NCBI GenBank assembly: GCA_002720055.1
Contig: PBGH01000011.1
Span: 83,788-89,998, forward strand
Length of the DNA: 6,211 nucleotides
DNA from: Methanobacteriota archaeon
GTDB taxonomy: Archaea > Thermoplasmatota > Poseidoniia > Poseidoniales > Thalassarchaeaceae
Direction: 5' to 3'
Under the pieces are notes generated by a model. The model had not been told where the DNA came from. It worked only from the letters and a program-made list of their open reading frames with translations, and made no database searches. This document shows, piece after piece, positions 1 to 6,211 of this stretch (position 1 is its first letter; every line of letters begins with the position of its first letter). Both the position numbers and the translations under genes were made by a program.

Positions 1-752
1 TTGAAGAGTATGTGGATTCGGCTGAACATATAGAATTCCAAGTAGTCGCTGATGGTAAGAATGCCATACATCTCGGTGAGAGATTCTGTTCCATACAACG
101 GAGGCATCAGAAAATTATCGAAGAAGGTCCTTGGATTTCTGACCAGGAAAGAAAAGAAATCGGATCAAAAGTAGTTGCTGGCGCAGAAGCAATAGGTTAT
201 CGGGGCCTTGCAACATTTGAATTTCTCAGGAATAATAATGGAGAATTCTACTTTATGGAAGTTAATCCGAGAGTCCAAGTCGAGCACACAGTTACTGAGA
301 TGTTAACTGGTTTTGACTTAGTCTCTATGGGTATAATCGTCTGTTCGGGAGAGTCTCTGCCTATTTCTCAGGACGAAGTAAAACTGAACGGGCACGCAAT
401 CCAAGCACGAATTAATGCTGAAAGCCCCACCAGTCTCGAACCATCTCCGGGAAAGTTATGGGAATGTCATTGGCCGAATGGACATGGAATAAGGGTGGAT
501 ACTCATGGCTCTACTGGGTATGAAATGCCTGGAGTTTTCGACTCATTATTGGCTAAAATAATTGCTTGGGCACCCTCAAGAGATGAGGCAATAATTAGAC
601 TAGATTCTGCTCTGGATGAAACTATCATTATCGGTGTCGATACCCTAATTCCCCTGCATAGAGCAATTCTTGGGGAAATAGACTTCATGGAAAGAAATAT
701 CACTACTGATTATCTCGAAAAACATAAGGGACTTTTGTCAGGAGGAGGTTAG
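1..752 (+). CDS. accC: Biotin carboxylase subunit of an acyl-CoA carboxylase, C-terminal part (5' truncated)
   Basis: This is the ATP-grasp enzyme that carboxylates biotin on its carrier protein using ATP and bicarbonate, the first half-reaction of acetyl-/propionyl-CoA carboxylase. The reading frame is open to base 3 and reads EEYVDSAEHIEFQV, so the gene begins outside the window; the GTG at 12 is internal. Visible hallmarks are LGERFCSIQRRHQK, the metal- and bicarbonate-binding block MEVNPRVQVEH (about 255-287, matching E288, N290, R292, Q294 and E296 of E. coli AccC), the HAIQARINAES segment, and the C-terminal biotin carboxylase domain with GIRVDTH and FDSLLAKIIAW. It ends at the usual place for a stand-alone subunit (TDYLEKHKGLL plus GGG), so no biotinyl or carboxyltransferase domain is fused. 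The N-terminal domain and the glycine-rich ATP loop are off the edge. Family assignment is very secure. Whether the partner acts on acetyl-CoA, propionyl-CoA or another acyl-CoA cannot be told here. Confidence 0.96.
   Translation, partial: EEYVDSAEHIEFQVVADGKNAIHLGERFCSIQRRHQKIIEEGPWISDQERKEIGSKVVAGAEAIGYRGLATFEFLRNNNGEFYFMEVNPRVQVEHTVTEMLTGFDLVSMGIIVCSGESLPISQDEVKLNGHAIQARINAESPTSLEPSPGKLWECHWPNGHGIRVDTHGSTGYEMPGVFDSLLAKIIAWAPSRDEAIIRLDSALDETIIIGVDTLIPLHRAILGEIDFMERNITTDYLEKHKGLLSGGG
741..748 (+). promoter_or_regulatory. Strong Shine-Dalgarno for the TTG-started sugar kinase gene
   Basis: GGAGGAGG lies 6 bases before the TTG at 755. It sits within the final Gly-Gly-Gly codons of the biotin carboxylase gene, whose TAG stop is at 750-752. 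It is the best ribosome binding site in the window. It supports the TTG start and suggests that the two genes share an mRNA. Confidence 0.85.
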
Positions 753-754
753 TT

Positions 755-1717
755 TTGGATTTAGTAATTGTAGGGAGTATGGGGTATGATGATATTGAGA
801 CTCCATCGGCCAGCGGCTCTGACGTTCTTGGAGGTTCCGCAGTTCACGCTGGAGTTTCAGCAGCATTCCACATTCCCGAGGTTCCAGGACAAGAGTCTAG
901 AGTTGGATTAGTATCACCGGTTGGAAAAGACTTCTCAAATGCCGATCAATCTATTTTGAAAGACTTGGGAATCGACTTATCTGGAGTGTCAATATTACCG
1001 GGAAAAACATTCAGATGGTCGGGGAAGTATGAGGGATCAATGGACAATGTAGAAACAATCTCAACCGAGGTAAATGTATTGGCAGATTTCACCCCAGAAA
1101 TTCCTGAAATGTGGACATCTCCCAAGGTTCTTTTTTGCGCAAATACTCATCCAGAATCACAGATTTCCGTATTGGACCAATGTCCAGATTCAGAGATTAC
1201 TGCAATTGATACTTTCATGTTATGGATCGAAACAGAGTTCGAGAAGCTTTCCTCAGCTCTGAGAAAGTCAGATCTAGCTATTCTGAACGAAGAAGAGATT
1301 TGTGCTATATCGGGAGAACAAATTTTCACAAAAGCAATTTCTCCAATAATGTCTGGATCAGCCCTTTATGGAGGGGAAGGTGCCGGAAGCGGCCCTAGGG
1401 GGTTGATAATCAAAAGAGGTTCTTCAGGAGTCTTTGCGCATCTTCCATGCGGGACCATAGCTCTACCCGCCTATCCTGTGAGAGATCTTATTGATCCCAC
1501 TGGATGCGGTGACTCTTTTGCCGGGGCACTATTAGCAAATATTTCTGGAAGGAAGGGAGCACTAAATGACTTGGAGTTTATGAGGTCAGCGATGATACAT
1601 GCAGTTGTAACTTCTTCATTCACGATACAAGGATTGGGCTCGGAAAAGCTGCGTTCTCTAGAGAGAGGGATTTATCACGCTAGGATGGATCAATATCGTA
1701 GAATAGTCGGCCTTTGA
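755..1717 (+). CDS. PfkB-family (ribokinase-like) sugar kinase
   Basis: This 320-residue protein is a probable ATP-dependent kinase acting on a hydroxyl of a sugar or nucleoside; the substrate is not determined. The N-terminal strand LVIVGSMGYDDIETP is followed by the glycine-rich substrate-side motif GGSAVHAG (residues 26-33). The segment KTFRWSGKY (84-92), the NTHPESQ stretch (130-136) and DTFMLWIE (152-159) resemble a widespread ribokinase subfamily. The PfkB C-terminal signature DPTGCGDSFAG (247-257) holds the likely catalytic base Asp253 and the anion hole. Length is normal for the family. A Gly/Ser-rich stretch (about 200-215) precedes the GLIIKRGSSG strand and looks like a small insertion. 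The TTG start is supported by the SD at 741-748 and by the protein beginning directly with the first beta strand. The gene is 2 bases downstream of the biotin carboxylase gene, so it is probably cotranscribed, and it converges on the next gene with 3 bases between stops. Confidence 0.92.
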   Translation: MDLVIVGSMGYDDIETPSASGSDVLGGSAVHAGVSAAFHIPEVPGQESRVGLVSPVGKDFSNADQSILKDLGIDLSGVSILPGKTFRWSGKYEGSMDNVETISTEVNVLADFTPEIPEMWTSPKVLFCANTHPESQISVLDQCPDSEITAIDTFMLWIETEFEKLSSALRKSDLAILNEEEICAISGEQIFTKAISPIMSGSALYGGEGAGSGPRGLIIKRGSSGVFAHLPCGTIALPAYPVRDLIDPTGCGDSFAGALLANISGRKGALNDLEFMRSAMIHAVVTSSFTIQGLGSEKLRSLERGIYHARMDQYRRIVGL

Positions 1718-1720
1718 GAC

Positions 1721-3343
1721 TCATCCAAGCCTTCTTAATCCAGGTAAAGGATGGGGATCATCCTCCGAAGATGTTGGATTCAGTTGACTGAATTTCAAGG
1801 AATCAACAGAATGATCAATTATTCTAGGAAAACCCTCTATACCTTCTGAAACCCTCCTTACTATAGAATCTAGTCTGTCTCTCGCATTGGATGTATCGTC
1901 CTCTCTAATCGACTTAACTCTTGAATTAACTTCTGCTTGGTGATCTTGATCACTCCGAAGTCTCATATGTTGAGTAGTTTGGAAACTTTCAACCTCTATT
2001 TCTTGAGTGCTAGATTGAGTAGATGTATCAACTCTACCCCAAGAACTTCCAGGACTAAGTAGCCTTCCCAGCCAACCCGTCGAGAATCTATACTTCTTAC
2101 TTCGACCTGAAATTGTACTACTGGACATCGTCGAAGCTAGCTTGTTCAGAGCTGGGTAATCGCCCAATTTTGCCACATTAATGTCCCTAAATCTATCTCT
2201 TTTCAGTTTAAGCTCTTTTTGAGCTCTAGCTTGCTTAACTACTCCAGCTCTGCACTCATCCCTAACTGCTTCTTCGGTTGGGGGCGGTAGAATTTGTCTG
2301 TTGAAAGGGGCATCCGGGGGGCCGAATTCTGCATGAGCCCTTTTAATCATTTGAGCACTAGAGAACCCTCTGTCTGGAGAGAATAATGCAGGCTCTTCCT
2401 CGTTCAGGCTGCGGATAGCTATAGATTCGGAATATGTTTTTTCTACAGGATTCTCCATATCAAACAAGCCTCCCGGAGAGAACATATCCAAACTTTCGGT
2501 TGCCTCGGAAAGAGCCGACTCCATTCGATCAACCCCCTCAGGTACGGCTTCTTTTTCCTGATACCACGAGGGTGCTTCTCTACCCCCCCACGCCCTCTCG
2601 TAAGCATTTTGTCTCGTCGAGGTATTTTCCTCGGAAATCCCAATTTCTGGTTTTAACCTAACCCTTTCTTTTTCTGTTTCGAATAGTTCCTTCCCAAAAT
2701 TGAGTATTCCAATCCCCTCTCCTTTTTCGAGAGTAAAATCATTTTGTTTACTGTTCTCAGATTTCATTGATAATTCTAAGTTTTTAGGTTTCGTAAGAAT
2801 AGACAGGTCGAAACTATCATGAATTTTATGTGAATTATTAATGGAAGGAAAAAATTGTGGCTCAGTTTCCAGACCTTCCAATCCAATTAGAGCCTCAGTC
2901 ATGGTACAACCGTGTCTGAGCCTATCCACAACTAAACACAATTTTAGGAGATTTGCCTCACTTCCAGAAATTAAATGCCTACCTCCTGACCCAGTCTCTA
3001 TCGCTAAAATGGCATATCTAGAAAAGAAGTTTCCAATCATAATTGCCACACCAATTACTATTGCGAACCAACTCATAGGAGAAACTATTGTGGTAATTCC
3101 CAAGTAAATAGAAACTAATCCCAAGACGACTACTCCTGATGGTAAAATAGGTACCTTAAGGTGCCTCATTCTTTCGATAGATGCAAGATCAAGTCTCACT
3201 CCCTTTCCATCAAATCTCTCTATGGTAAGCTGGCGCTCTGTTATCACCGCACAACACTTACCCCTGGCTCCGACTAAGAAGAGGTCTCCGATTAGTTCGG
3301 AGCTCTTCTCCTCAGTCGGGCCATTAGGCCCGTCTACTCCCAT
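1721..3343 (-). CDS. Two-transmembrane protein with PH-like N-terminal part and long disordered tail
   Basis: I do not recognise this 540-residue protein as a named family. Residues about 20-60 read as beta strands (LFLVGARGK, CAVITERQLTIERFDG, VRLDLASIERM) like the start of a small bacterial/archaeal PH-type membrane domain. Two hydrophobic segments follow as a hairpin (about 65-87 and 90-107). After them comes another strand-and-helix stretch (AILAIETGSGGRHLISG, then NLLKLCLVVDRLRHG to about 145) that would complete the PH fold. The remaining roughly 390 residues are rich in Ser, Glu, Arg, Lys and Pro, low in hydrophobic runs and mostly predicted disordered by eye, with a basic helical patch at about 362-392 (KQARAQKELKLKRDR). 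No catalytic motif is visible. The ATG at 3343 has no SD but has a TATA-like box about 27 bp upstream, which suggests a leaderless transcript. The coding frame is uninterrupted over 1.6 kb, so the gene is real. The PH assignment is inference from the strand and helix pattern. Confidence 0.82.
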   Translation of the reverse strand: MGVDGPNGPTEEKSSELIGDLFLVGARGKCCAVITERQLTIERFDGKGVRLDLASIERMRHLKVPILPSGVVVLGLVSIYLGITTIVSPMSWFAIVIGVAIMIGNFFSRYAILAIETGSGGRHLISGSEANLLKLCLVVDRLRHGCTMTEALIGLEGLETEPQFFPSINNSHKIHDSFDLSILTKPKNLELSMKSENSKQNDFTLEKGEGIGILNFGKELFETEKERVRLKPEIGISEENTSTRQNAYERAWGGREAPSWYQEKEAVPEGVDRMESALSEATESLDMFSPGGLFDMENPVEKTYSESIAIRSLNEEEPALFSPDRGFSSAQMIKRAHAEFGPPDAPFNRQILPPPTEEAVRDECRAGVVKQARAQKELKLKRDRFRDINVAKLGDYPALNKLASTMSSSTISGRSKKYRFSTGWLGRLLSPGSSWGRVDTSTQSSTQEIEVESFQTTQHMRLRSDQDHQAEVNSRVKSIREDDTSNARDRLDSIVRRVSEGIEGFPRIIDHSVDSLKFSQLNPTSSEDDPHPLPGLRRLG

Positions 3344-3384
3344 CCAGTGTTGAGTTTACAATGTGACGTATAAGCCCATGGGCT
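3344..3384 (-). promoter_or_regulatory. Putative archaeal promoter of the membrane-protein gene, with an adjacent palindrome
   Basis: Read on the minus strand, CTTATACG (TATA-like; TTATAC is plus 3368-3373) lies 25-30 bp before the ATG at 3343. That is the spacing expected if transcription starts at or next to the start codon. No SD precedes the ATG. Directly upstream of the TATA-like box is the perfect 12-bp palindrome AGCCCATGGGCT (3373-3384). It covers the position where TFB would contact DNA, so it could be an operator. Promoter function is inferred from position only. Confidence 0.4.
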
Positions 3385-3439
3385 AGTTTGGTTAACTGGA
3401 TATTATTTTCCAAGGCAGAATTTTTTCGCCAAATATGTA
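3385..3439. other. Intergenic spacer between the thioesterase and membrane-protein genes
   Basis: This 55-bp AT-rich spacer lies downstream of the thioesterase stop. It has a T6 run on the plus strand (3421-3426), which is an A run for the minus-strand genes and so not a normal terminator for them. No clear hairpin or small ORF was seen. Confidence 0.4.
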
Positions 3440-3895
3440 CTAAATCATAGCTTCTCTAGCCCTATTTGCTTCATTCCATAGCTCCTCTTCTTGCTTATTT
3501 TGAGGATTAAATTGCGGGATTTCTACAGGCCTCATTGACTCGTCGATTGCGACCATAAAGAAGAATCCAGAGCAGATTTCCTCTCCCTCCCATTCTGATC
3601 TGGAGAGTCTGCATGAAGTCACATGAACCCCCACTGTCCTCGGAGATGTCCATACCACTCTAGCAGTAGTTCTGATTATATCCCCTTGGAATGCCGGTCT
3701 CTTGAATTTTAATGCATCCACTGAAACCGTTACAAAGACTCGATGCGCAAACTTCGATGCAACCATTCCGGCAGCAGTGTCCATAATGGCCATCAATCTG
3801 CCTCCGAAAAGAGTATTCAGAGCATTGGTATGCCCCGGAAAAACCTCATTCAATGTCTCTACTGGCTCAACTGAGTGTGGTTCTTTGTCAGTCAT
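3440..3895 (-). CDS. Hotdog-fold acyl-CoA thioesterase (YciA/BFIT type)
   Basis: This is a probable acyl-CoA hydrolase (4HBT/hotdog superfamily, COG1607-like) that releases free CoA and a carboxylic acid in the cytoplasm. With the ATG at 3895 it has 151 residues. The family core is clear: HTNALNTLFGGRLMAIMDTAAG (residues 22-43), with Asp38 at the position of the YciA catalytic Asp; TVSVDALKFKRPAFQGD (56-72), the typical VSVD...F..P...GD block; and then strands carrying a VGVHVTSCRLS stretch. The C-terminal tail is a charged helix (about 132-151). In-frame GTG codons at 3916 and 3913 would add up to 7 residues; a G-run (3917-3921 on the minus strand) sits almost against them, too close for a good SD at the first. 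I prefer the ATG because homologs begin shortly before this point, but the start is uncertain. The gene is divergent from the operon at 3999. Acyl chain preference cannot be read from the sequence. Confidence 0.9.
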   Translation of the reverse strand: MTDKEPHSVEPVETLNEVFPGHTNALNTLFGGRLMAIMDTAAGMVASKFAHRVFVTVSVDALKFKRPAFQGDIIRTTARVVWTSPRTVGVHVTSCRLSRSEWEGEEICSGFFFMVAIDESMRPVEIPQFNPQNKQEEELWNEANRAREAMI

Positions 3896-3998
3896 CTGGT
3901 GCGTTGGGAGCACCACCCCCCTTGAATACTACAGTGTTCAGCATCAATAAAATGCAATTTACCGCTGACTTCAATCGAAGGGAGATACTCGGAGCGCT
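3896..3998. promoter_or_regulatory. Divergent intergenic region with a TATA-like element
   Basis: This short region separates the thioesterase gene (minus) from the operon (plus). The AT-rich stretch AATAAAAT (about 3946-3953) is the only good TATA-like candidate. It could serve the plus-strand operon, with a start site near 3975 and a short leader holding GGGAG (3980-3984) and GGAG (3991-3994) before the ATG at 3999. Read on the minus strand as TTTTATT, it could instead serve the thioesterase, with a start near 3923. No repeat or operator was seen. Assignment is by position only. Confidence 0.35.
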
Positions 3999-4853
3999 AT
4001 GGACGTAAGCGGACTACTAAGGTCATGGGGGGTTCTGGCAACCATGGAGGAACATCTTATGGATGTTCCAGATTTAACCTGGAACCCGTTTATTTTTGCA
4101 GATCCTTTGGGAGGTAAGATCGTTCTTTGGCCATACCTTCCTTGTGTAAGGATGCCTTCAAAATTGAGGCCAAGGGAGTGGGACGGACTTGCCTTAATTT
4201 CCTCTCTAGACGAGATTTCATCTTTAAGAGAAGAGGAACTCCAGGAAATAGAAAGTCCTGGCATCCATGTTGATTCAGCAGCTGTTTCAGGAACAACCTT
4301 AGGGATGTTGGTAAGAAGTTTATCAGAACTGGATATTGAGGGGCCCTCTATCCCAGACCCTGAGAAAATCCGACTTCTCAGGCATGCCGAGAATTCTAGA
4401 GGAGGAATGCCAATTTACGCGATAGAGCCGGAAATAGATGATGAAAATTGGGCAGATTGGCAATCCAGGTGGGCCGATGAACAGGTTAGGTTCAGGAATT
4501 TATTAGCTACCATTGGAAGAAATAGGCGCTGGTCAAACGCCATGAAGGAATCAATAACCAGTATCTCGGAATCAAAATGGGTTAATTCCGATTTAGGTGC
4601 AGCAGCTACAGTTTGTTATGCCTGGTGGCGAGAGGAATCACTTTGTCTCACCGAAGAACTAATCAAAGAAAGAGACCAAAGAATTTCATCCAGACTTAGG
4701 GGGGCATTAGCTGATATGAGGGAATCCGATTTCGAATCAAAAATAGATCAAGGCCCTGTTCTATTGGTTCCAGTTCACCAACCTTGGATGCCCTCATTAG
4801 AGAATACCCTAATTGACTGTGAGCACGTGGAAGAAGTGGGGAGAGAGCGATGA
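3999..4853 (+). CDS. Uncharacterised 284-residue protein, first gene of the TBP-like operon
   Basis: I do not recognise this protein with confidence. It is soluble (no signal peptide or membrane segment), acidic and rich in Trp (for example WADWQSRWADEQ, 152-163), with alternating predicted strands and helices. The region about 120-145 (an AENSRGGMPIYAIEPEID stretch) and the C-terminal part (about 218-268: helix with ERDQRISSRLRGAL, then strand PVLLVPVHQPW) follow the order seen in the TraB/PrgY superfamily, where a helix with an ERD motif precedes a hydrophobic strand ending in Gly/His. The N-terminal GxxH motif of active members is not evident, so this is at best a remote or degenerate relative. 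The ATG at 3999 is preceded by GGAG at a 4-base gap; Met16 is a weaker alternative. The stop overlaps the next start as ATGA, which implies translational coupling and a related role. Confidence 0.8.
   Translation: MDVSGLLRSWGVLATMEEHLMDVPDLTWNPFIFADPLGGKIVLWPYLPCVRMPSKLRPREWDGLALISSLDEISSLREEELQEIESPGIHVDSAAVSGTTLGMLVRSLSELDIEGPSIPDPEKIRLLRHAENSRGGMPIYAIEPEIDDENWADWQSRWADEQVRFRNLLATIGRNRRWSNAMKESITSISESKWVNSDLGAAATVCYAWWREESLCLTEELIKERDQRISSRLRGALADMRESDFESKIDQGPVLLVPVHQPWMPSLENTLIDCEHVEEVGRER
4838..4843 (+). promoter_or_regulatory. Shine-Dalgarno-like site for the TBP-like gene
   Basis: GGGGAG lies 6 bases before the ATG at 4850, inside the end of the upstream gene. Together with the ATGA overlap it fixes the start and suggests translation by reinitiation or coupled initiation. 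Confidence 0.55.
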
Positions 4854-5374
4854 ATAATGAATTTGAAGTGTCCATCGAGACCCAGTCCTTCAGAATCGTA
4901 CCTTCGCAGCCGATAGAAATTTCAGACGCAATTCGGTACTTAGGGGCAAAAAGTAATGGTGAGTACGCGGTGATCGAAAGAGAAGAACCGAGGGCAGTAA
5001 TATTAGTCGATTCAGATGGTTCAATAATAATTCATGGAATCTCTAATTCAGAAGCGGCCACACTTATCGCTGAGGAAGCTCTTCTTAGGATGGGGATGTC
5101 AGAAAAGGGACTCACAATTGCCCAGGGAGAAGTTCTAGCTAGTTTTTCTGTAGGAAGGGCCATATTGATCGGTTTAGCATCCGAGAGGTTCTCAGACGCA
5201 GAGCATGATATCCGAATAGACGCTCTGCGAATCAATGCAGAAAGATACGGTTGCACAATTCTACTTTTCAGTAATGGACGAGGAGTTGTAATGGGGCAAT
5301 CATCTAGAAAGGTGGCCGAAATGGCAGCCTCTTTCTGGCTTTCGAGATTAGAAGAAGAAGGCGCGTTGGCGTGA
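4850..5374 (+). CDS. Divergent TATA-binding-protein-like (TBP-fold) protein
   Basis: At 174 residues this is close to the usual size of an archaeal TBP (about 180-190), and it shows the same two-repeat design. Repeat 1 (about 4-83) has the TBP pattern EPRAVILVDSDG followed by IIIHGISNSEAA and a helix, matching the family's EPK-A-LIFSSGK-V-TGAKSEE block. Repeat 2 (about 88-171) has EVLASFSVGRAILI, like the VAS-DLG-R-DL strand, and then CTILLFSNGRGVVMGQSS followed by a helix, matching VLLFSSGK-V-SGAKSEE. Of the four Phe that intercalate into TATA DNA in true TBPs, only the one at Phe140 (LLFSNG) is kept. The equivalent in repeat 1 is Asp54 (LVDSDG), and neither FPG motif is present. It may therefore bind DNA differently, bind RNA or protein, or be a regulator. 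The fold call is my reading of sequence similarity. It starts at an ATGA overlap behind GGGGAG and is followed 4 bases later by the hydrolase gene. Confidence 0.75.
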   Translation: MNNEFEVSIETQSFRIVPSQPIEISDAIRYLGAKSNGEYAVIEREEPRAVILVDSDGSIIIHGISNSEAATLIAEEALLRMGMSEKGLTIAQGEVLASFSVGRAILIGLASERFSDAEHDIRIDALRINAERYGCTILLFSNGRGVVMGQSSRKVAEMAASFWLSRLEEEGALA

Positions 5375-5378
5375 GACA

Positions 5379-6211
5379 ATGTTACAGAATAAGAAGTGGG
5401 TAGGACCAATCTTCGATCAACATTTGCATTTAGATAGATCAAACAGATTTTTGGATGCTATTTCCGATTTTGTAAACTCAGGTGGGACAGGAGTAATGCT
5501 GGTCCACAAACCCGCATTTTCTGGAAAACTCCCGCAAAACCTCGATGGATACAGGGAGGCCTATCTAGATACAATTTCTATGGCAGATGAAATTAGGATG
5601 AGATATGAAATAGAAGTAGGAGTGGTTTTGGGCCCACATCCAGTTGTTTGGGAGAAACAGATAGATAAATTGGGAATTAAAAAATCTACAGAACTTCATC
5701 TGGAGGCAGTTGGATTAGCATTAGATTTCATCGATTCCGGTCAAGCCAATTGTCTTGGTGAGGTAGGGAGGCCACACTATCCAGTTTCAGAGGATATTTG
5801 GGAAAGTGCCAATGAAATGCTAGAAAAAATCCTCCAAATGGCTTGCTCATCCAAAACATCGGTCCAATTACATGTAGAAGACAACGGTGAGAGAACTTAT
5901 CGAGATATTCTTGAGATTTGTGATAAATCAGGCCTATCGCCAGAAAATACAATCAGACATTTCGCCCCGGCAAATATAAGCTCAGAATTCACTCATAATA
6001 TTCCAACTACAGTCAGTATGGGAAAGAGTAGTGTAGATATTTTAGCAGAGAACTGCAATAAGACAAATTCTAAATGGGGCATGGAAACTGATTTTTTAGA
6101 TGATAAGAATAGACCAGGGGCCGTTCTCGGTCCGAAAACCGTCCCAAAAAGAACAGGAGAGTTATGCTCGAAATTACTTTCTGATGGGTGGGATGATTCC
6201 GAGATAGAGAA
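5379..6211 (+). CDS. TatD-related TIM-barrel metal-dependent hydrolase (3' truncated)
   Basis: The frame is open from the ATG at 5379 to the right edge (277 full codons plus 2 bases), so the C-terminus is outside the window. The protein is a probable amidohydrolase-superfamily enzyme of the archaeal TatD-like group (COG1099 type); the substrate is unknown. Metal ligands are in the expected order: HxH in FDQHLHLD (His15, His17), Glu128 in CLGEVGRPHYPV, His165 in QLHVED, His194 in IRHFAP, and Asp238 in METDFLDD. The GEVGRPHY block is typical of the archaeal subgroup rather than bacterial TatD DNases. From memory, family members are roughly 250-280 residues, so only a short tail is probably missing. 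The start follows the TBP-like stop by 4 bases with no clear SD, which suggests expression by coupling. Predicted cytoplasmic; no signal peptide or membrane segment. Confidence 0.9.
   Translation, partial: MLQNKKWVGPIFDQHLHLDRSNRFLDAISDFVNSGGTGVMLVHKPAFSGKLPQNLDGYREAYLDTISMADEIRMRYEIEVGVVLGPHPVVWEKQIDKLGIKKSTELHLEAVGLALDFIDSGQANCLGEVGRPHYPVSEDIWESANEMLEKILQMACSSKTSVQLHVEDNGERTYRDILEICDKSGLSPENTIRHFAPANISSEFTHNIPTTVSMGKSSVDILAENCNKTNSKWGMETDFLDDKNRPGAVLGPKTVPKRTGELCSKLLSDGWDDSEIE

Noticed and set aside
2434..2661. Open frames on both strands over the membrane-protein tail
   Set aside because: They fall within the long uninterrupted minus-strand gene and give low-complexity, motif-free translations.
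3416..3432. T6 run as a possible terminator
   Set aside because: The T run is on the plus strand, while both flanking genes are transcribed from the minus strand, and no hairpin precedes it.
3971..4296. Minus-strand open frames opposite the unknown operon gene
   Set aside because: They overlap the plus-strand gene, which has better start signals and a coupled downstream start. Their translations show no domain pattern.
5032..5442. 136-codon open frame on the minus strand
   Set aside because: It lies antisense to the TBP-like gene and the hydrolase start, both of which have clear family motifs. The translation has no recognisable domain.
5728..5952. 74-codon minus-strand open frame
   Set aside because: It is antisense to the metal-ligand region of the TatD-like hydrolase and so a shadow.
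1..6211. CRISPR arrays, insertion sequences, tRNA or rRNA genes
   Set aside because: No spaced direct repeats, terminal inverted repeats, transposase motifs or conserved RNA segments were seen on either strand.

Overview
The window is moderately AT-rich, gene-dense DNA that most likely comes from an archaeon, probably a Thermoplasmatota-type euryarchaeon such as Marine Group II (Poseidoniales). That placement is inference. It rests on a protein with the two-repeat layout of an archaeal TATA-binding protein, a TatD-related TIM-barrel hydrolase of a mainly archaeal type, TATA-like elements about 25-30 bp upstream of genes that lack a Shine-Dalgarno (SD) sequence, and arginine codons dominated by AGA/AGG. 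No rRNA, tRNA, insertion sequence, CRISPR array or phage gene was seen.

Layout. Positions 1-752 (+) hold the C-terminal part of a biotin carboxylase, cut by the left edge. Two bases after its stop, a PfkB-family sugar kinase starts at a TTG (755-1717, +) behind a very strong SD that lies inside the carboxylase's last codons. The kinase meets a convergent gene (1721-3343, -) with only 3 bp between the stop codons. That gene encodes a 540-residue protein with a PH-like, two-transmembrane N-terminal part and a long, probably disordered tail. Behind it on the same strand is a hotdog-fold acyl-CoA thioesterase (3440-3895, -). A short divergent intergenic region (3896-3998) then separates the minus-strand pair from a plus-strand operon.

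The operon has three tightly packed genes: an unrecognised 284-residue protein (3999-4853), a divergent TBP-like protein (4850-5374, with a 4-bp ATGA overlap), and a TatD-like metal-dependent hydrolase (5379 to the right edge) that starts 4 bp after the TBP-like stop.

How they work together. The carboxylase and thioesterase both concern acyl-CoA metabolism but are on opposite strands and not adjacent. The point most worth following up is the operon. A small protein with the TBP two-repeat pattern appears to lack most of the intercalating phenylalanines of true TBPs, and it is co-translated with an uncharacterised protein and a hydrolase. A 12-bp perfect palindrome abutting the TATA-like box of the membrane-protein gene is a second candidate regulatory feature.
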